Made by a program: the position numbers and the translations under genes | In this document: positions 1 to 12,455 of the stretch, in pieces | Layout: every line of letters starts with the position of its first letter | Position numbering within the stretch: position 1 is the first letter of the stretch | Assembly (NCBI GenBank): GCA_024195585.1 | Contig: SWBL01000080.1 | Span: 98,176 to 162,175 of the forward strand | Direction: 5' to 3' | DNA length: 64,000 bases | Source of the DNA: Aureobasidium sp. EXF-3400 | Lineage: Eukaryota > Ascomycota > Dothideomycetes > Dothideales > Saccotheciaceae | Notes under the pieces: generated by a model | Databases searched by the model: none | Seen by the model: only the letters and a program-made list of their open reading frames with translations | Told to the model about the DNA's origin: nothing

Positions 1-292
1 ACTCGCGGTGCAATCTTCCGGTCTTCAATCAATCCAATCAAGTCGCTGTACTCGATATGCTTCATCAAAGAGAAACGTTCGTTTTGTCACAAAGAATCTG
101 TCCGCTTTGTCCTCAATTAACATTTCCAAATTCGGCCACATCCGGATGCGGTCAGTGGGACAGGTCAGTCTGATAAACAATCTTCAATGACATACCTTTT
201 CACAGAAAGATCATGGAACTACATACTTTTATCTGGCAGGATACTCGCATGCACCTCTGTCATCCTTCCTCAAATATCCCTCGATAATCGCT

Positions 293-1729
293 ATGGTGAG
301 AACAGGAGAAGACGATCGTAGCGGCTTGCCACAAGAGGACGCTTGGTTGGGAGGTGTTCATATAGGTGAAGGAACCTTTGGCCAGGTGCACTGCTGGCTC
401 AAGGTCGACCAAAACCAGAATATTGTCGACCGCATGGTTATCAAAGATCTCCATTGTTCAGATGACATCAAGGAGCCACCAGCTTACCAGGGAATATACG
501 AAGAACTTGTGCGAAAGGGAATGGATTTTGGCATCAACCCTGACAGACCGGGTCGAGCGACAATCGACGAAAGATTTCTCAGGGAGGCGTATTTACAAGG
601 TCTTCTGACCAACAACAACAATCCCTTCTCGGCTACCACTGTTCCACTTCGAGGGTTCAAGAGAGGTCATCTCCCCGACAAGATTGTCCCGAAAAAAGAT
701 GGTGGTCAAGTCATAAAAACTCACTGGCGCATTTACATGGATTTTCTGCACGCAGGCGACCTCAAGACATTGATTGAAAAGCATAGTGACGCCGACAGGA
801 ATGGCAGGCAGACTCCAATACCTGAGCCGTACATCTGGTGGGTCTTCGCTTGTATTGCCGAAGCTTTACTTCGACTGGAAAGTGATGTACAAGCCAGACC
901 CAATGCACGTCAAGAACAAGACGAAGTCATCGCATTGGTGGACATGAAACCAGCAAATATCCTGCTGGAAGACAGGCGAGGCGATCAGTATCCAGTCTAC
1001 CCGAAACCTTTGCTTTCTGATCTAGGCGCATCCCACATCCTCTACAAGGAAGATCCGCTGCAAGAACAACATGTCAAAGGCAGTTACTTCCACGGAGCCT
1101 CACCAGGCTTTTTCGCTCCCGAAATGCGATGTGACACTAGATGGGGTTGGCTACAGGAGATAAAGAAGCCTCTATACTCTTGGACCAATATTTGGCAAGC
1201 CGGACGAACTATCGAGTGTATGATGCGGCTGAAAACAAAGTTGGATCACGAAAAGACTTCGTTGATTTGTGATGCTGAGTCATGCATCAAAGACGAACCG
1301 CCCGTAATCGAGGGTTCTCCTAATTTCAGGTACAGTGAGGACCTCATCGATCTTGTCTGGCGTTGTCAGCGCTTAGATCCAGAGCAGAGGCCTACTCCAG
1401 CCGAACTGCTTGGGCTGATCCGATCGCGCGCATCCAAACACAATCGTGGCATGGATGAATGGGGTAACGCCGCTTGGATTCAGAGACGAGAAGCGACACC
1501 ACAACCCAAAACCTACACCGTAGTGGCCACAAGCTCGGCAAGCACCAACGTGGATTTCCTCGATGGGTATCCACCCGACTGGGCTGAGAGATATCGCCAA
1601 CTAGATGTGAGATTACCTAAAGGATGCGATCTTGCCTTCTATGGCTATAGAGATCCTGCCAGACTTAACACTAGAGCTAGGATTCCTCCGAGAAAGCCAG
1701 AAGATCCGTTGGCGGGTGTGAAATTCTGA
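293..1729 (+). CDS. Atypical serine/threonine protein kinase-like protein, 478 aa
   Basis: Single-exon gene starting at an ATG. The kinase fold is visible: glycine-rich loop GEGTFGQV at residues 25-32, the likely ATP-anchoring lysine K51 in MVIKDL, catalytic loop VDMKPANIL with D217, K219 and N222, metal-binding D243 in SDLGAS (DLG instead of DFG), and the APE motif at 275-277. The usual HRD is LVD, so the His and Arg before the catalytic Asp are missing while the Asp itself is kept. A long insert lies between lobes (about residues 60-130). The C-tail after about residue 400 shows no domain I know. The substrate is unknown. It belongs to the divergent, lineage-expanded kinases common in filamentous ascomycetes. 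Catalytic activity is likely but not certain. Confidence 0.8.
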   Translation: MVRTGEDDRSGLPQEDAWLGGVHIGEGTFGQVHCWLKVDQNQNIVDRMVIKDLHCSDDIKEPPAYQGIYEELVRKGMDFGINPDRPGRATIDERFLREAYLQGLLTNNNNPFSATTVPLRGFKRGHLPDKIVPKKDGGQVIKTHWRIYMDFLHAGDLKTLIEKHSDADRNGRQTPIPEPYIWWVFACIAEALLRLESDVQARPNARQEQDEVIALVDMKPANILLEDRRGDQYPVYPKPLLSDLGASHILYKEDPLQEQHVKGSYFHGASPGFFAPEMRCDTRWGWLQEIKKPLYSWTNIWQAGRTIECMMRLKTKLDHEKTSLICDAESCIKDEPPVIEGSPNFRYSEDLIDLVWRCQRLDPEQRPTPAELLGLIRSRASKHNRGMDEWGNAAWIQRREATPQPKTYTVVATSSASTNVDFLDGYPPDWAERYRQLDVRLPKGCDLAFYGYRDPARLNTRARIPPRKPEDPLAGVKF

Positions 1730-2802
1730 TACTTCTGCAGTCGATAGATATCCCGCTTGATCGGTATATGCTTTTAGTATTTAGGTAGTGATGAACTGCA
1801 CGCTGCCGTCCGGCTGTTCGGCGCGCTCTCAATGTCTTTAGATGGAGTTTCGAACCAGTTTTTGTGTTGTTATCTCAACTATCACTCTCTGTCACCGTGG
1901 GAGGATGCGAATAACGACCTCTACGAGACACAATGATACCTTTGCATGATGACGCGCAAGCAAATCCACATATTCACCCTGAGGTGCATATGCAGTAGTT
2001 GGAAAGTTGTGCTCGAAGCCCAGCACGTTTTCGTCTTTTGCCTTCTTGTTCGTGGTTGAGGAATCCTCGCGTGTGGTTTTTCCATTAGGTTATAACGGAG
2101 GGCATAGAATGGATGCAAGCTTTCAGGGTTCGGAGGCGGAGGTAGGGGTACTGTGGTTGTGATGGTAACTGGGCCCCCGGTATAACATTCGAAGCAGTAT
2201 GATAGACGTTACAAATAGCGCAATTCAACCTTGAAAACAGGTGGAGCTTTGGATTATTTCTCGACTCAATCGACAAGCAACCAGAGCACGCAGCTGTCTC
2301 CTACAAAAGTGTTAATGGCTGGGTTCTGCCGAACATCCATGAGTGCTTCCAATCCTCAGGGTGTCATTACCGTGACCGCCAACCAGCGTGCCGGCAGCCG
2401 AGCCCCCATCGAAGCTTCCGCAGTGGCAGGATAAGCATCTCTACAGGAAACGCTCCAATTGGCTCGGCGGTGAGTTCACGAGGAAGATCGTCTCAACTGC
2501 AGATCGCAGGATCATTTTCCATAAAGTTGGTCGCGTGCCCTCTCGAGGACGGCCTTCCCTTTCCTTGCATCGCTTCCCGTCTTGAACTATCAAGAAAATC
2601 ACAAATCTTATGTTTCTTACCACCTGTGTCTTTTCATAACCACTTCTATCTGCCATTGCGACCTCAGATTGTTGCTTCGTGTTCCTGACCATCGATATTC
2701 GCGACCTGGATCCACCAACGCGGTAAACTCATCAAACACCCAAAGCGACAACACGACTGCCCATTGCGACTCCGAGCACTCAGATTGGCTTAACTCGAAA
2801 CC
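1730..2802. other. Intergenic, no gene seen
   Basis: About 1.1 kb between the kinase and the permease. Open frames here are short, start at non-ATG codons and resemble no known protein. The right part should hold the promoter and 5' UTR of the permease, whose start sits in a good CCATGG context. Confidence 0.5.
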
Positions 2803-4532
2803 ATGGAACGACCATTAAGCACCGAAAAACAATCTAGTGGTGTCAACCCAGAGATTGCACCTGTCCAAGAGCACCCATCCACTTCGTACGAAGGCAATCC
2901 TCCGACTACTTACGAGGACACTGAGAAAACTAGATGGGAACGTCTTTGGCCAGTCATCGCTTGCGGTGCTGGTCTCTTCAGTGACGGTTACCTGAATGGT
3001 GTTATCGGATTTGTCTCTACCATGCTCGGAAAGATCTATCCCGTTGCCTATGCTTCTTCGCCCGCCCAACGCAACGTTTCATCCATCACCTTTGCTGGAA
3101 CTGTGGTTGGTGTAAGTACTGTAGGATCTCGTGTACAAATCTTGTTCTGACAAATGCTTTAGATGTTGATATTCGGTTATACTTCTGATCACTACTCGCG
3201 AAAGTGGAGTTTGTTTGCCAGTACTGTTATCCTGATCCTCTTCGCTGCACTCAGCGCAGGCAGCTATGGAGCTGGTGGTAGTAGCTCTGGTCTTTTCGCT
3301 GCTCTGACCGCATGGCGTTTTCTGCTGGGTATTGGAATCGGTGGTGAATACCCTGCAGGCAGTGTAGGCTGTGCCGAAAGTACTGGAGAACTCAAGAGTG
3401 GCACCAGAAATAGGTGGTTCATTCTTTTCACAAATGTTCAGATCGATATTGGATTCGTGGTTTCTGCGCTGGTGCCCATGATTGTGGTATGTTGTTGACT
3501 TTCATCTTCTTTACACGTTGTTGTTAACCCTTCATGTTGTAGGTTCTCTGCACAGGAGAAGATCACCTCCGCGCCGCCTGGCGCATCTGTCTGGGTCTTG
3601 GTGTTATCCCTCCTCTCTCCCTTCTATACCTCCGTCTGAAGCTCAACGAGCCCGAGGCCTATCGTCGTGAGACTATGGCCAAAGCAAAGACACCTTGGCT
3701 CTTAGTCTTGAAGTTCTACTGGTGGCGATTGACCATTGTCTCTCTGATTTGGTTCATCTATGACTTCTCGGGCTACTCTTTCTCGCTGTTCAGTTCGACC
3801 ATCGTGGACAACCTTCTCGGCGACAATTCTGCGCTTTGGAAGACTTTCGGCTGGACTACTTTAATCTATCTCTTCTACCTCCCAGGCTGTATTGGTGGCT
3901 CCTTTGTCAGTGACTGGCTGGGTCCCAAGTTGACTTTGGGCATTGGTGTTCTTGCTCAAGGCATCGTCGGATTCATTATGGCTGGCGTGTACAGCTATCT
4001 CGCCCGACCTTCCAACGTCGCTGGTTTCGTAATCGTCTACGGCGTCTTCCTTGCCCTTGGAGAGTAAGTCATCAAAGTCTAGGACATCCGAAAAATGATG
4101 CTAATCACATTCAGGTTCGGACCCGGCGACAACATCGGTCTGATCGCCTCCAAATCCTGCGCCACCGCCGTCAGAGGCCAATACTATGGTATCGCAGCTG
4201 CAATCGGCAAGATCGGTGCTTTTGTGGGCGATCAAGTGTTAGCTATCTTGTACGATCGCTATAAGGACACTGATATAGTCAAGGCCGGCCAGTATCCCTT
4301 CTTTGTGTCGAGCGCGTTGTGCATCTTGAGCGCCTTCATTGCGTTCTTCTTGTTGCCTCATATTGGTCAGGACACTATCGATGAGGAAGACCAAAAGTTC
4401 AGAGCCTATCTGGCGGAGCATGGATACGATATCAGTCAGATGGGTGTGCAGCAGGAGAGTGCTGACCACATTGTTGGACAGTCTGAGGTCGAGGGTAATG
4501 AGGAAATGTCTGAAAGGATGGTCAAGGCATGA
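2803..4532 (+). CDS. MFS permease, Git1 (glycerophosphodiester) / phosphate-transporter-like, 523 aa
   Basis: Four exons: 2803-3111, 3163-3486, 3543-4063, 4115-4532, with donors GTAAGT, GTATGT and GTAAGT and CTAATC before the last acceptor. The joined protein is a 12-segment major facilitator. After an approximately 45-residue hydrophilic N-tail it reads CGAGLFSDGYLNGVIGF, then IFGYTSDHYSRK (MFS loop 2-3 signature), WRFLLGIGIGGEYPAGSV and, across the last intron, LGEFGPGDNIGLIASK. The ending RGQYYGIAAAIGKIGAF is typical of the fungal Git1 branch, which takes up glycerophosphoinositol and related glycerophosphodiesters and is related to Pho84 phosphate carriers. It acts at the plasma membrane. 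The exact substrate is not readable from sequence. Length fits the family. Confidence 0.9.
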
Positions 4533-5281
4533 GAGGATAGAACCATGAGAGATCGTTGATGAATGAAAAGTTTATAATTTTTTCTATGCACAAGCATGCT
4601 CGAGACGGATTCGTGGAAGAGTCTGATGAAGTCGTGGGACCCAATCTCCTCAAGCAGCGCACAACTCAAAGTTGCTGGCTTGCCAGACTATGCAATTCTG
4701 ACACCAAATGATCATTTCATCGAACATTCATCGAGTTTTTGACTCGTTATCATCGTTATGAGATATGGCCAGGGTGCCAGCGACACAAAAAAGTAGATGC
4801 CAAGACTCGAATTCGCCGACGATCATTCCTCAACACCTTCAGCTGCTCTTTCCAACTCTTGCAGAATCGTTATTGCAATCGTGTATCTTCAATCATCACA
4901 TCATTTGTTGAAGCTGCAGAAACACACGCGGTAAACCGAATGTAACGAACGACTTTTTGTATTTGTTCGGTATGATAGGGATACTTGCATTTGCACCGCG
5001 CAAGTTCGTTCCTGTGACGCGATTATGACCATCTTTTTCACAGCGACCGAATCCTTCCACATATGGCTACAATAGGGCTGCCTATGCCCTAGGCAGTACA
5101 GCTGACCATATTTGACCGAAATCAGCCCTTTTTCATGAATTTCTGCCTTTCTTCACTGGATAACTATGCACGCGAACGGATAGTATTTGTTGACGGCCAA
5201 CGATACACGTCGAGAAGAGCGAGTAAACATTGTCTGGACAGCAAGTGATTTTGCGCACAAGCTTTGCCAACGAGCACGGAT
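4533..5281. other. Intergenic, no gene seen
   Basis: About 0.75 kb holding the 3' end of the permease and the upstream region of the aquaporin. No convincing ORF or RNA gene is visible. Confidence 0.5.
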
Positions 5282-7096
5282 ATGCCCGACCAAGACTCAT
5301 CCGATCACGGTCGCGATCACAGTGAAGCCACGCTGAAAGAGGCGCCGACGAACCGAAGCAGACACTCGAGAAGAAGTGTTGACACCACACAATCGAACAA
5401 TTCTGGTTCTCATGGTCGTGCTTCTATATCGTCTGGTCTACGGCACAGAAACTCTGACAGACGTGGGACACAACAATCTGATCGAATCCATGCCTACACG
5501 ACTGGCAGAGATGAGAACAACAGACAAATATTCACCTTAGCTGGCCCCGGTCATCAAGATGATGGGAACAGTGGACGCGCGCAAAACCAACATCAACCAT
5601 ATGTAGAAGATGGATATGCCGAGCTTAATCCCGCGTACAATCAACCTGGAAATTTACGACCGATCTGGGGACTGGCAGATCCTATGCCACGCATCATACG
5701 TCGTGGCATGAAACCGTCCCAGCAGGAGATTCAAGCAGACAGGCCGAAACCTGGGGAAGAAGACGACGATGTGTTGCAGCCTACAGACTCTCAGATAGAG
5801 CAAGGAATTGGTCCAAAGTTGAACTTGAACAAGCTTGACAAGAGCATACATGACGCGACAAAGGACAGAGAACGAAAGTATGCCGAGAAATATGGCAAGA
5901 AATTTGAGCCACCATCAGAAATGGGTCAGGAGTCTCACACACAACCAGCTGGTTTTCTGAAGCAGCTTACGCCTCCGCAAGAGACCGACGAGGAAGAAGA
6001 ACAACTATCAAAACCTTCGACCAGACGGTCCGATACAGAGCGCCATCACCACCAGGACCAGATTGAAGAAGATGATGACGAAAAGAAGGATGAAGAGAGC
6101 AAAGACGAAGAGGCAGAGTCTACGCCTGATCAGAAAAACGAAGGCCATACGCCAATAGACAATATTCAGGGAGAGTTACATAACCACCACACGCTATGGG
6201 CTGTTCTTAGGACCAAACTACGCGAGCCTCTCGCAGAAGTTCTCGCCGTAAGTCTGCCCGATTGTCTCGTCTTTGCACATATCTAATCTTCGCAGGTATT
6301 CGTCCTGATAACAATTGGCGTTTGTGCTAATGTAGCACATAACCTTGCTAAGAGCGGCTCAAGTGACTCCATGGCGTGGTCTTGGGGGTTCGCTACAATG
6401 ACCGCAATCTATATCAGTGGTGGTGTATCCGGAGGACACCTCAATCCGGCCATCACAATCATGCTCTACATCTTCCGTGGCTTTCCGAAAAGGAAGATCC
6501 TTGTGTATATCTTTGCCCAGTTGCTTGGAGCATATATCGGCTCACTCGTTGCATATGGCATCTATCGAAATTGTGTACTCAATTATCTGGAGTCTAACCC
6601 GGAGCAAATAACAGAAGTTTACAACTCATTTGTCACAAACCGGATGCCTGGCGTGGCCGATGCTGCTTCAGGGTTTCTGACTGAGTTTGTTGCTGCAGCA
6701 TTTATTGGTGTTGTTGTATTGGCTTTGGGTGACGACAGTAATGCACCCCCTGGAGCAGGAATGAATGCGTTCATTATCGGCCTAGTCATCAGCATCGAAA
6801 CTATGGCTTTTTCTGCTAGTACTGGTGCCGCGATCAATCCTGCTCGCGATATGGGGCCTCGCTTAGCCCTGATCACAGTTGGCTTCGATAGACACGACTT
6901 GTTTGGAGATGGCTGGTGGGTTTATGGAGTCTGGTGTGCTAACATAACCGGCGCCATCGTCGGTGCAATTCTCTACGACGTTGCGATCTTTGTGGGTGGA
7001 GAGTCACCTCTCAATTATCCTCGTGGTAGTGTTAAACGAGTTGGCAGCAAGGCCAAGGCGAGGTGGAGGCATAGGTTCCGACACAGGAGAAGATAG
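5282..7096 (+). CDS. Aquaglyceroporin-like MIP channel with long acidic N-terminal extension, 588 aa
   Basis: Two exons, 5282-6247 and 6296-7096, joined in phase 0 (donor GTAAGT, acceptor CGCAG). The channel occupies about residues 308-560. The first pore motif is GGHLNPAITI with N372. The second is AAINPARDMG with N503; the aspartate after NPAR is the mark of glycerol-permeable members (NPARD, as in GlpF and Fps1). The first approximately 300 residues are hydrophilic, rich in Asp, Glu, Gln and Arg, with a strongly acidic block (EEDDDEKKDEE) just before the membrane part. Long regulatory cytoplasmic tails are known in yeast Fps1. Role by family: water or glycerol flow across the plasma membrane in osmoadaptation. 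The start is the first ATG in frame. The tail matches no domain I know. Confidence 0.9.
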
Positions 7097-8108
7097 CGGC
7101 TGTTCCATGCACTATTGAACATGAGTCTCAGAGCCTCCGAGAAAACCACCTACGACAAGAACATCTCGCAGGCTTCTTGTGTGATCAAAACGCTCTTATG
7201 AGCGAGATTTGTTTCAAAGGGCTGATGGTGGCCTTGTCCAGCAAATGGTCCTTCGCGTGTCAGTTCAGCTGCGCTTGCAGCCTTCAATATGGTTGCACAT
7301 CGGGTCCTCGTCGACTCTGTTACTGCATGCACTTCCAACGTCTGACCAACAAGATGCGCTTTCGACAACTCCCAAACTATATCGCTATAGAGCACTGACT
7401 CGATGAACCACGCCCGTTGGAATGTGGCTTGACGATTACCCACAACGGTCTAGCAACCGTCCAAAAACGTCGTCAAACTTTAGCATCCAATCCGCCAAGA
7501 CATGGGTTGACTACCAGGCTTTCAAGAGATGTGAGACCTTCTCGAAGACTTATCTGAGATGATCAGAGACAATCGTTTTGCGACGATGAGATCCAGCCTC
7601 AGACAGGCAACGTCTGCTGTACAGCAGCTGTGTTCGATCGAAGCCGAAACAGTTGAACTTCAGCTCTCAAGCGATGCGCAATGGAAGCGCATGAGATATG
7701 GACATACTGGACTCGAGATACTGCGATCATAAGCAAATATCCTCGAACAGCCTTTTGCGTCAAACTCTGTTCAGACTCAACTCGATTTAGACGACGCCTC
7801 GTGACTGTCACGGTCTGTTGCGCGGACGAGCTAGGGCTCCTTCTCAGCCTCATACGTCGTATCTAAGGTACGGCCATCGTGGCAGAGAGCCAAGTTCACA
7901 CATCACATGCTGGTAACCATGGCTCATCATGATCATGGCATGCAGCAACCATATGGGGCTGCTGGTAGCAATAATGCTTGTCAGAGTACATGGTACCTGA
8001 TCGTGACGACCTTAGTCAAGAGGAAGAGATACAAAAGCCGAGACGATCCCCACCAACAAATGAGAAACATAACAGAGACCTTGGAAATATTGAAAGCTTT
8101 CGTCCAAA
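7097..8108. other. Intergenic, no gene seen
   Basis: About 1 kb. Several short non-ATG frames overlap on both strands without protein-like composition. No tRNA is visible. Confidence 0.45.
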
Positions 8109-9737
8109 ATGCGTTCGACCTTTGTTATCTCCGCTCTTGTCGCGGTTGTTGCTGCTCTGCCGGCCCCTGCACCTCAGGAGATTAACCTTGACCTGTTCGT
8201 CAATATCCCCACTCCTACTGTCATTCAAGCAATCGGCACCCCTGACAAGATTGTCGTCTACGATACCAAAGCCATTCTTGCCTCAGCTACTGCGGCTTCT
8301 TCAATCTCGGTGGCTGTTACTGATGCTGCTTCCTCGGCTTCCTCTGCTACGAGTATAGTGAAGCGTTCAGCTTGCGGCCCTGAACCTTCCGGCTATGGAC
8401 CCGCCACCACCAATCCCAAAGACGACGCTGCTTCTTTTCTTGCCAACCCTGTCTATGCCAACGCAGCCGATGCTGCGGCTGTCCCTGCTGGATATGTTCA
8501 GACCTTCAAGAACTTGAATGCCAGTAGCAGCGCTTATGCCTACTTGGGGTTTAGCTACCTTCAATCATACAGTACTCAAACTTGCGCCACCAAGTGTAAG
8601 TGATTGGGTTCTCTCTTGTTCCTCAACGCTGATGTGTTTCTTCACATAACAGGCAATGCTATTAAAGGCTGCATGGGCATCAATTTGTACTTCGAACGCG
8701 ACCCTAAATACACCCCAGACAAGACTCTGTGCCCCGATCCTGCTTCCCTGACCCAGATCAAGTAAGTCTGATATCACGAATTGTTACAGATTCATTCACT
8801 AAACGATGTCAGGTGTGTATACTGGGGTGGTCCTGTCACTACAGCCAGCACAAATAACCCCGGCAGAACTTGGGTGCAATTTTCTGTTGTGGTTGCTGGC
8901 TCTAATGGCTACGTGAATCAAACTGTTGCTGCTCCTTCTGGCTACTCCGACGCCAACTACCTCGGAAATGCAGCCATCAACGCACCATACGATTCTCTGG
9001 GTTACAACACTTATATGGGCGCCAAAGTCTTTGCCGCCGGTCCTTTCAATGCAAGTCTCTGCGCCGCGGCCTGTAACGCTCAGAATGTGTACAACCTTGC
9101 CAATCCTCCTAGCGACGGCAGCCCGGTCCAGACTTGCCAGTTCTTTAACACTTACATCTTGTCTTTGAATGGTAAGACGGCATTGGGACAGTACTGTGCC
9201 ATGTATAGCAGTACTTGGACCCACAAGTATGCTACTAATGTTGGACAATACCGGGGCAATGATCACTACACAGTCGGGTTCTCGTACTCGTTCTCGAACC
9301 TCACAAATGCAGGCACAACTCCCAACCCAGCTGCTGCTGTTGCTCAAGCCAAGGGAGAGATCTTCGTATCTTCTCTGCAGAGCTATTGCAGCACTTTCTT
9401 GGGCTATAACGACCTCAATGCCTATATTACTGCGACTTCTACCAAGATCCCAGTGTCGACTGTTACTTCTACCTCAACCCTCAAGGTCAAGGCTTCATCC
9501 TCTACGACCTCTTCCTCGTCAAAGGCGTCTTCGTTGTCCAAGCGCGCTTTGCCTTCTTCGTCCTTGGCTACACCTACGGCTTTGACCAAATATCCTGGCA
9601 GTATCATCTCTAGCGCTTGTTCGGCGTTGGTTACCAAGGTGCCTAAGACTGCCACTGTTACCGTGTCGACTGCTACAATCACTGGTTCTACTAGCAGGTC
9701 GACTGTCGTCAAGACTATCACGACCACTACTCGTTGA
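8109..9737 (+). CDS. Secreted cysteine-rich protein with apple-like modules and Kex2 sites, 506 aa
   Basis: Three exons: 8109-8595, 8653-8761, 8813-9737. It starts with a clear signal peptide (MRSTFVISALVAVVAALP). A Lys-Arg site at VKRSACG probably removes an N-terminal propeptide. Two cysteine-rich modules follow, the first around LQSYSTQTCATKCNAIKGC and CMGINLYFERDP, the second around FNASLCAAACNAQN and CQFFNTYILS. A second Lys-Arg (LSKRALP) lies in the Ser/Thr-rich C-terminal region, which is probably O-glycosylated. The spacing C-x3-C...C-x-N-x-Y resembles fungal PAN/apple-like surface proteins. It is a paralogue of the gene at 38610-40949: both have VPxGYxxxFxNL before module 1. Function unknown; extracellular or wall location is inferred from signal peptide and composition. 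Confidence 0.85.
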
Positions 9738-9908
9738 TGAGATCTGTTGTGCTGAATATAAAGGAATGGAGCTAATTAGAAGGGATAACTTGGTATCGGA
9801 GAGTTATGTTACACAGGTCCATGCTATAGATTAATCTATTGCTTTTGTCAATATCTTCAAAGAGTTTGTTGTTGTATAGCTAACTCAACGCGCCTCTGTC
9901 AATCGGGT

Positions 9909-11409
9909 TCAGACCGGCGGAGGAATGGCCGGTGAGTAGGCGTCCCTCTTAACATCAGCCTCAAAACTCTGCACCTTTTCATCCACCGGTGAGGGCGCCT
10001 CCTCCGATGCCGATCGCTCTGGCACCTCGTCCACCTTGCCCTTCTCTGCCTTTATAATAAGCTGTCTTCTTTCCTCCTCCATGGCTTTGTGCTCTCTTTC
10101 CGCGACCGCGCAGCGATGATTCAACGCCACAACAGCCAGGGGCAAAAACACAATCTCCCATGTAAATAGGATGGGCAAAGCTTGGTACAGACGATCCACA
10201 GCACCACCCGACCAGATCTGAATCAAGACTTGCCAGACTTCATGAGCGGGGAGTGCATAGCCCCAGCGGTAAAACCCAGGCGCGAGTTCAAAAGGCCAGA
10301 TTGTGGATGTGACGTTGAGGATTACCCAAGTGAGCACGAAGAAAGGGAGGAATTTCATGGGGATAAAGCCGGTTGCGACGTCGATCTATGTTTGAGTTAG
10401 CGACTAGGGTTTTTGTTTGTTTGGGAAGGAATGGTTGAGGTATTACCACTGCAAAGTTGATGTGCATGAATAGCCAGATAATCATCCAGGTGCAGAAGAA
10501 TTGGCCTGCGCCTACGGACCAATCTTCGCGGAAGGCCCAGATGTAGCCGGCCCAGCAGAGGGATCCGATGAAGGTGTATGACAGACTGAGAACCAATCGG
10601 ATGATTCCATTGTTGAGGACTGGAAGGTGCGAGTACAGGTTAAACTCTGCACTAACTCCGTTAACAGCCATGAGGAAGAAGAATTGCATGATGATAGGCA
10701 TGACCATGGCGACTGTGTTATACAAGACTCTTGTTCCCTGACCTGTAGGCATGATGTTGATGTCTCCTCCTTGGATTGGATTGAGGAAAGCTTGGAGAGC
10801 GACAGGATCATTCTTGTTCAGAGTTTGTAAAGCGCCCGTGCCATTGATATGGTTGTATGCGATGCGGACGACGGCCATGAGCTGTGACATACTGGACTTG
10901 ATGGTAGCGTCTTCCACAGCTGGGTATCTGACCTCGTTCCAAACGTAGGTAAGCGCTTTCGTCGGGTCGTAAGCCGCTGCTGCATCTCCGCCTTCGAGAG
11001 CAGCTGCAAGGCGGTCTGAGGCTCCAGCGTGGGTGAACACAGCAGCCCAATGGTCACCCTTTCTGACTGCTTGGACGATATCTTCAACGGCTGGATACTT
11101 GGCGCTGCTCTCGATATCGAATGTTGGGAATGTATCGGCCTTGAGCTGTGTTATGGCACCCTGAAGACTCTTTCCAAGGACACCACCGTCATAGTCCACC
11201 GTGAGGACGTGGAGGTTGTGTACCTTGTGCTCTGACTTGAAGAGGGATCCGAAGAGGTATGACATATTGACGAGGAACAAGATCTGAAGTAGCATGAACG
11301 AGGCAATAGCTGCGATCATGAAAGGCTTCTTTCTGCCATTCCAGAACGGGTCTCTATGCCCTATGCGGTGGGAAGACTTCTCCGGTAGGAAGAGACTGAC
11401 AAAGCCCAT
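9909..11409 (-). CDS. Sng1-like (DUF3533) multispanning membrane protein, 479 aa
   Basis: Two exons read from the right: 11409-10447 and 10385-9909, joined in phase 0 (donor GTAATA). The open frame continues upstream of 11409, but MGFVSLFLPEKS is the natural start because the extra upstream residues look like translated UTR. Layout: a first membrane segment (IAAIASFMLLQILFLVNMSY), a soluble loop of about 190 residues, then several membrane segments from about residue 230 on, and a charged cytoplasmic tail with EREHKAMEEERRQLI. This matches the fungal family named after yeast Sng1 (nitrosoguanidine resistance, DUF3533), related to the YhgE/Pip-type membrane proteins. Reported roles are in drug tolerance and membrane lipid homeostasis. 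It is convergent with the secreted-protein gene, about 170 bp away. Confidence 0.85.
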
Positions 11410-12455
11410 GATGAGCCGAATGAGATCGAGCTCTAGGATGTTCTGAGGAAGGAAGCTGAGGTGACAGGGTGATAGCAGAGATGATTCTGATGTTCGACTG
11501 TTGATGAGTAGATTTGGGGTGTGCAAAATATGAATGAAGAAAGACGAAAGAGAACCTACGGCATCATAGCGACTCCTATACATATACATGTTCACGTCTC
11601 CTACCTTGTATCGTTATTTCTGGAATCTGACACACTGTCGGATGGTCGGAGGTTCAACAGTTCCAAGATTGCAAAATCAAGTCTGACCAGCGTTAGAGAA
11701 ATGATCGTGAACGAGTGGTCCCGGGTCGGCCGTCCAAGCTCTGATTTGGAGAGCGAGCTTTTCTAGGGCTTCAGGGCTTCGGCAGGGTCTTCCGAGACCT
11801 CCTTCTCCTTCTTCGTCCCGGATTCGGAGGCAGTCGCACCCGTTCATGGCCTCGATCATAGAAAATGCTCATCTGCGATGGCAATGTCGGCGGCGTTCGT
11901 CCTTTCCAAAACCCGGCGTGAATAGAGCTATCAGCGCCATCGACGTATGTACATGATGTACTGATCAGACACATTCAAGGGGCGAAAGCTGTGTGTGCAT
12001 CCACCATGTTTCGAGTTGTTTTATCGCTGGACATCAACCCGTCCATCGAGGAGCCATCGCTCTTCTATTTATGCCTGTGTCGTCGGACTCCGGCGGGGAA
12101 CTTTTGATCTCACAGGGCCTGTCTGACATTTGGATATCTTGCCAAAATCTGCTCATATCGCCCTGTCGCTGACCTTTGTTCAAACATATGAGAAGCCGAT
12201 GTGCTGCGCAATCGATCTCGAAAGTGAGAAGAGTTCGAAAAAAGCCGACTGAATCAGTCATGAGTCTTTCCCAGAGAGGCATCTGCTTCAAGGGGGAAGG
12301 TGCAGAAGAGATGCAGGCGGGGTTGCTGCAGCTCAGTATTGTCCTTGCTTCTTACGCGCCGCGTTCTGGCGCTTGCCTGACTAACAACCATCCCAATCCT
12401 GTCCTTTGATTCCTTCAACCTAACACTTCACCTATCATTGATTTTCATCAAGACG
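11410..12455. other. Divergent intergenic region, no gene seen
   Basis: About 1 kb between the starts of the Sng1-like and F-box genes, so it holds both promoters. The left part stays open in the Sng1 frame to about 11595 but does not look like protein. Confidence 0.45.

Noticed and set aside
8..190. 60-codon open frame at the left end
   Set aside because: Begins at GTG, has no protein-like pattern and no splice link to the kinase gene.
8799..9347. 182-codon frame antisense to the secreted protein gene
   Set aside because: Shadow of a strongly biased coding strand; the sense frame has signal peptide, introns and a paralogue.
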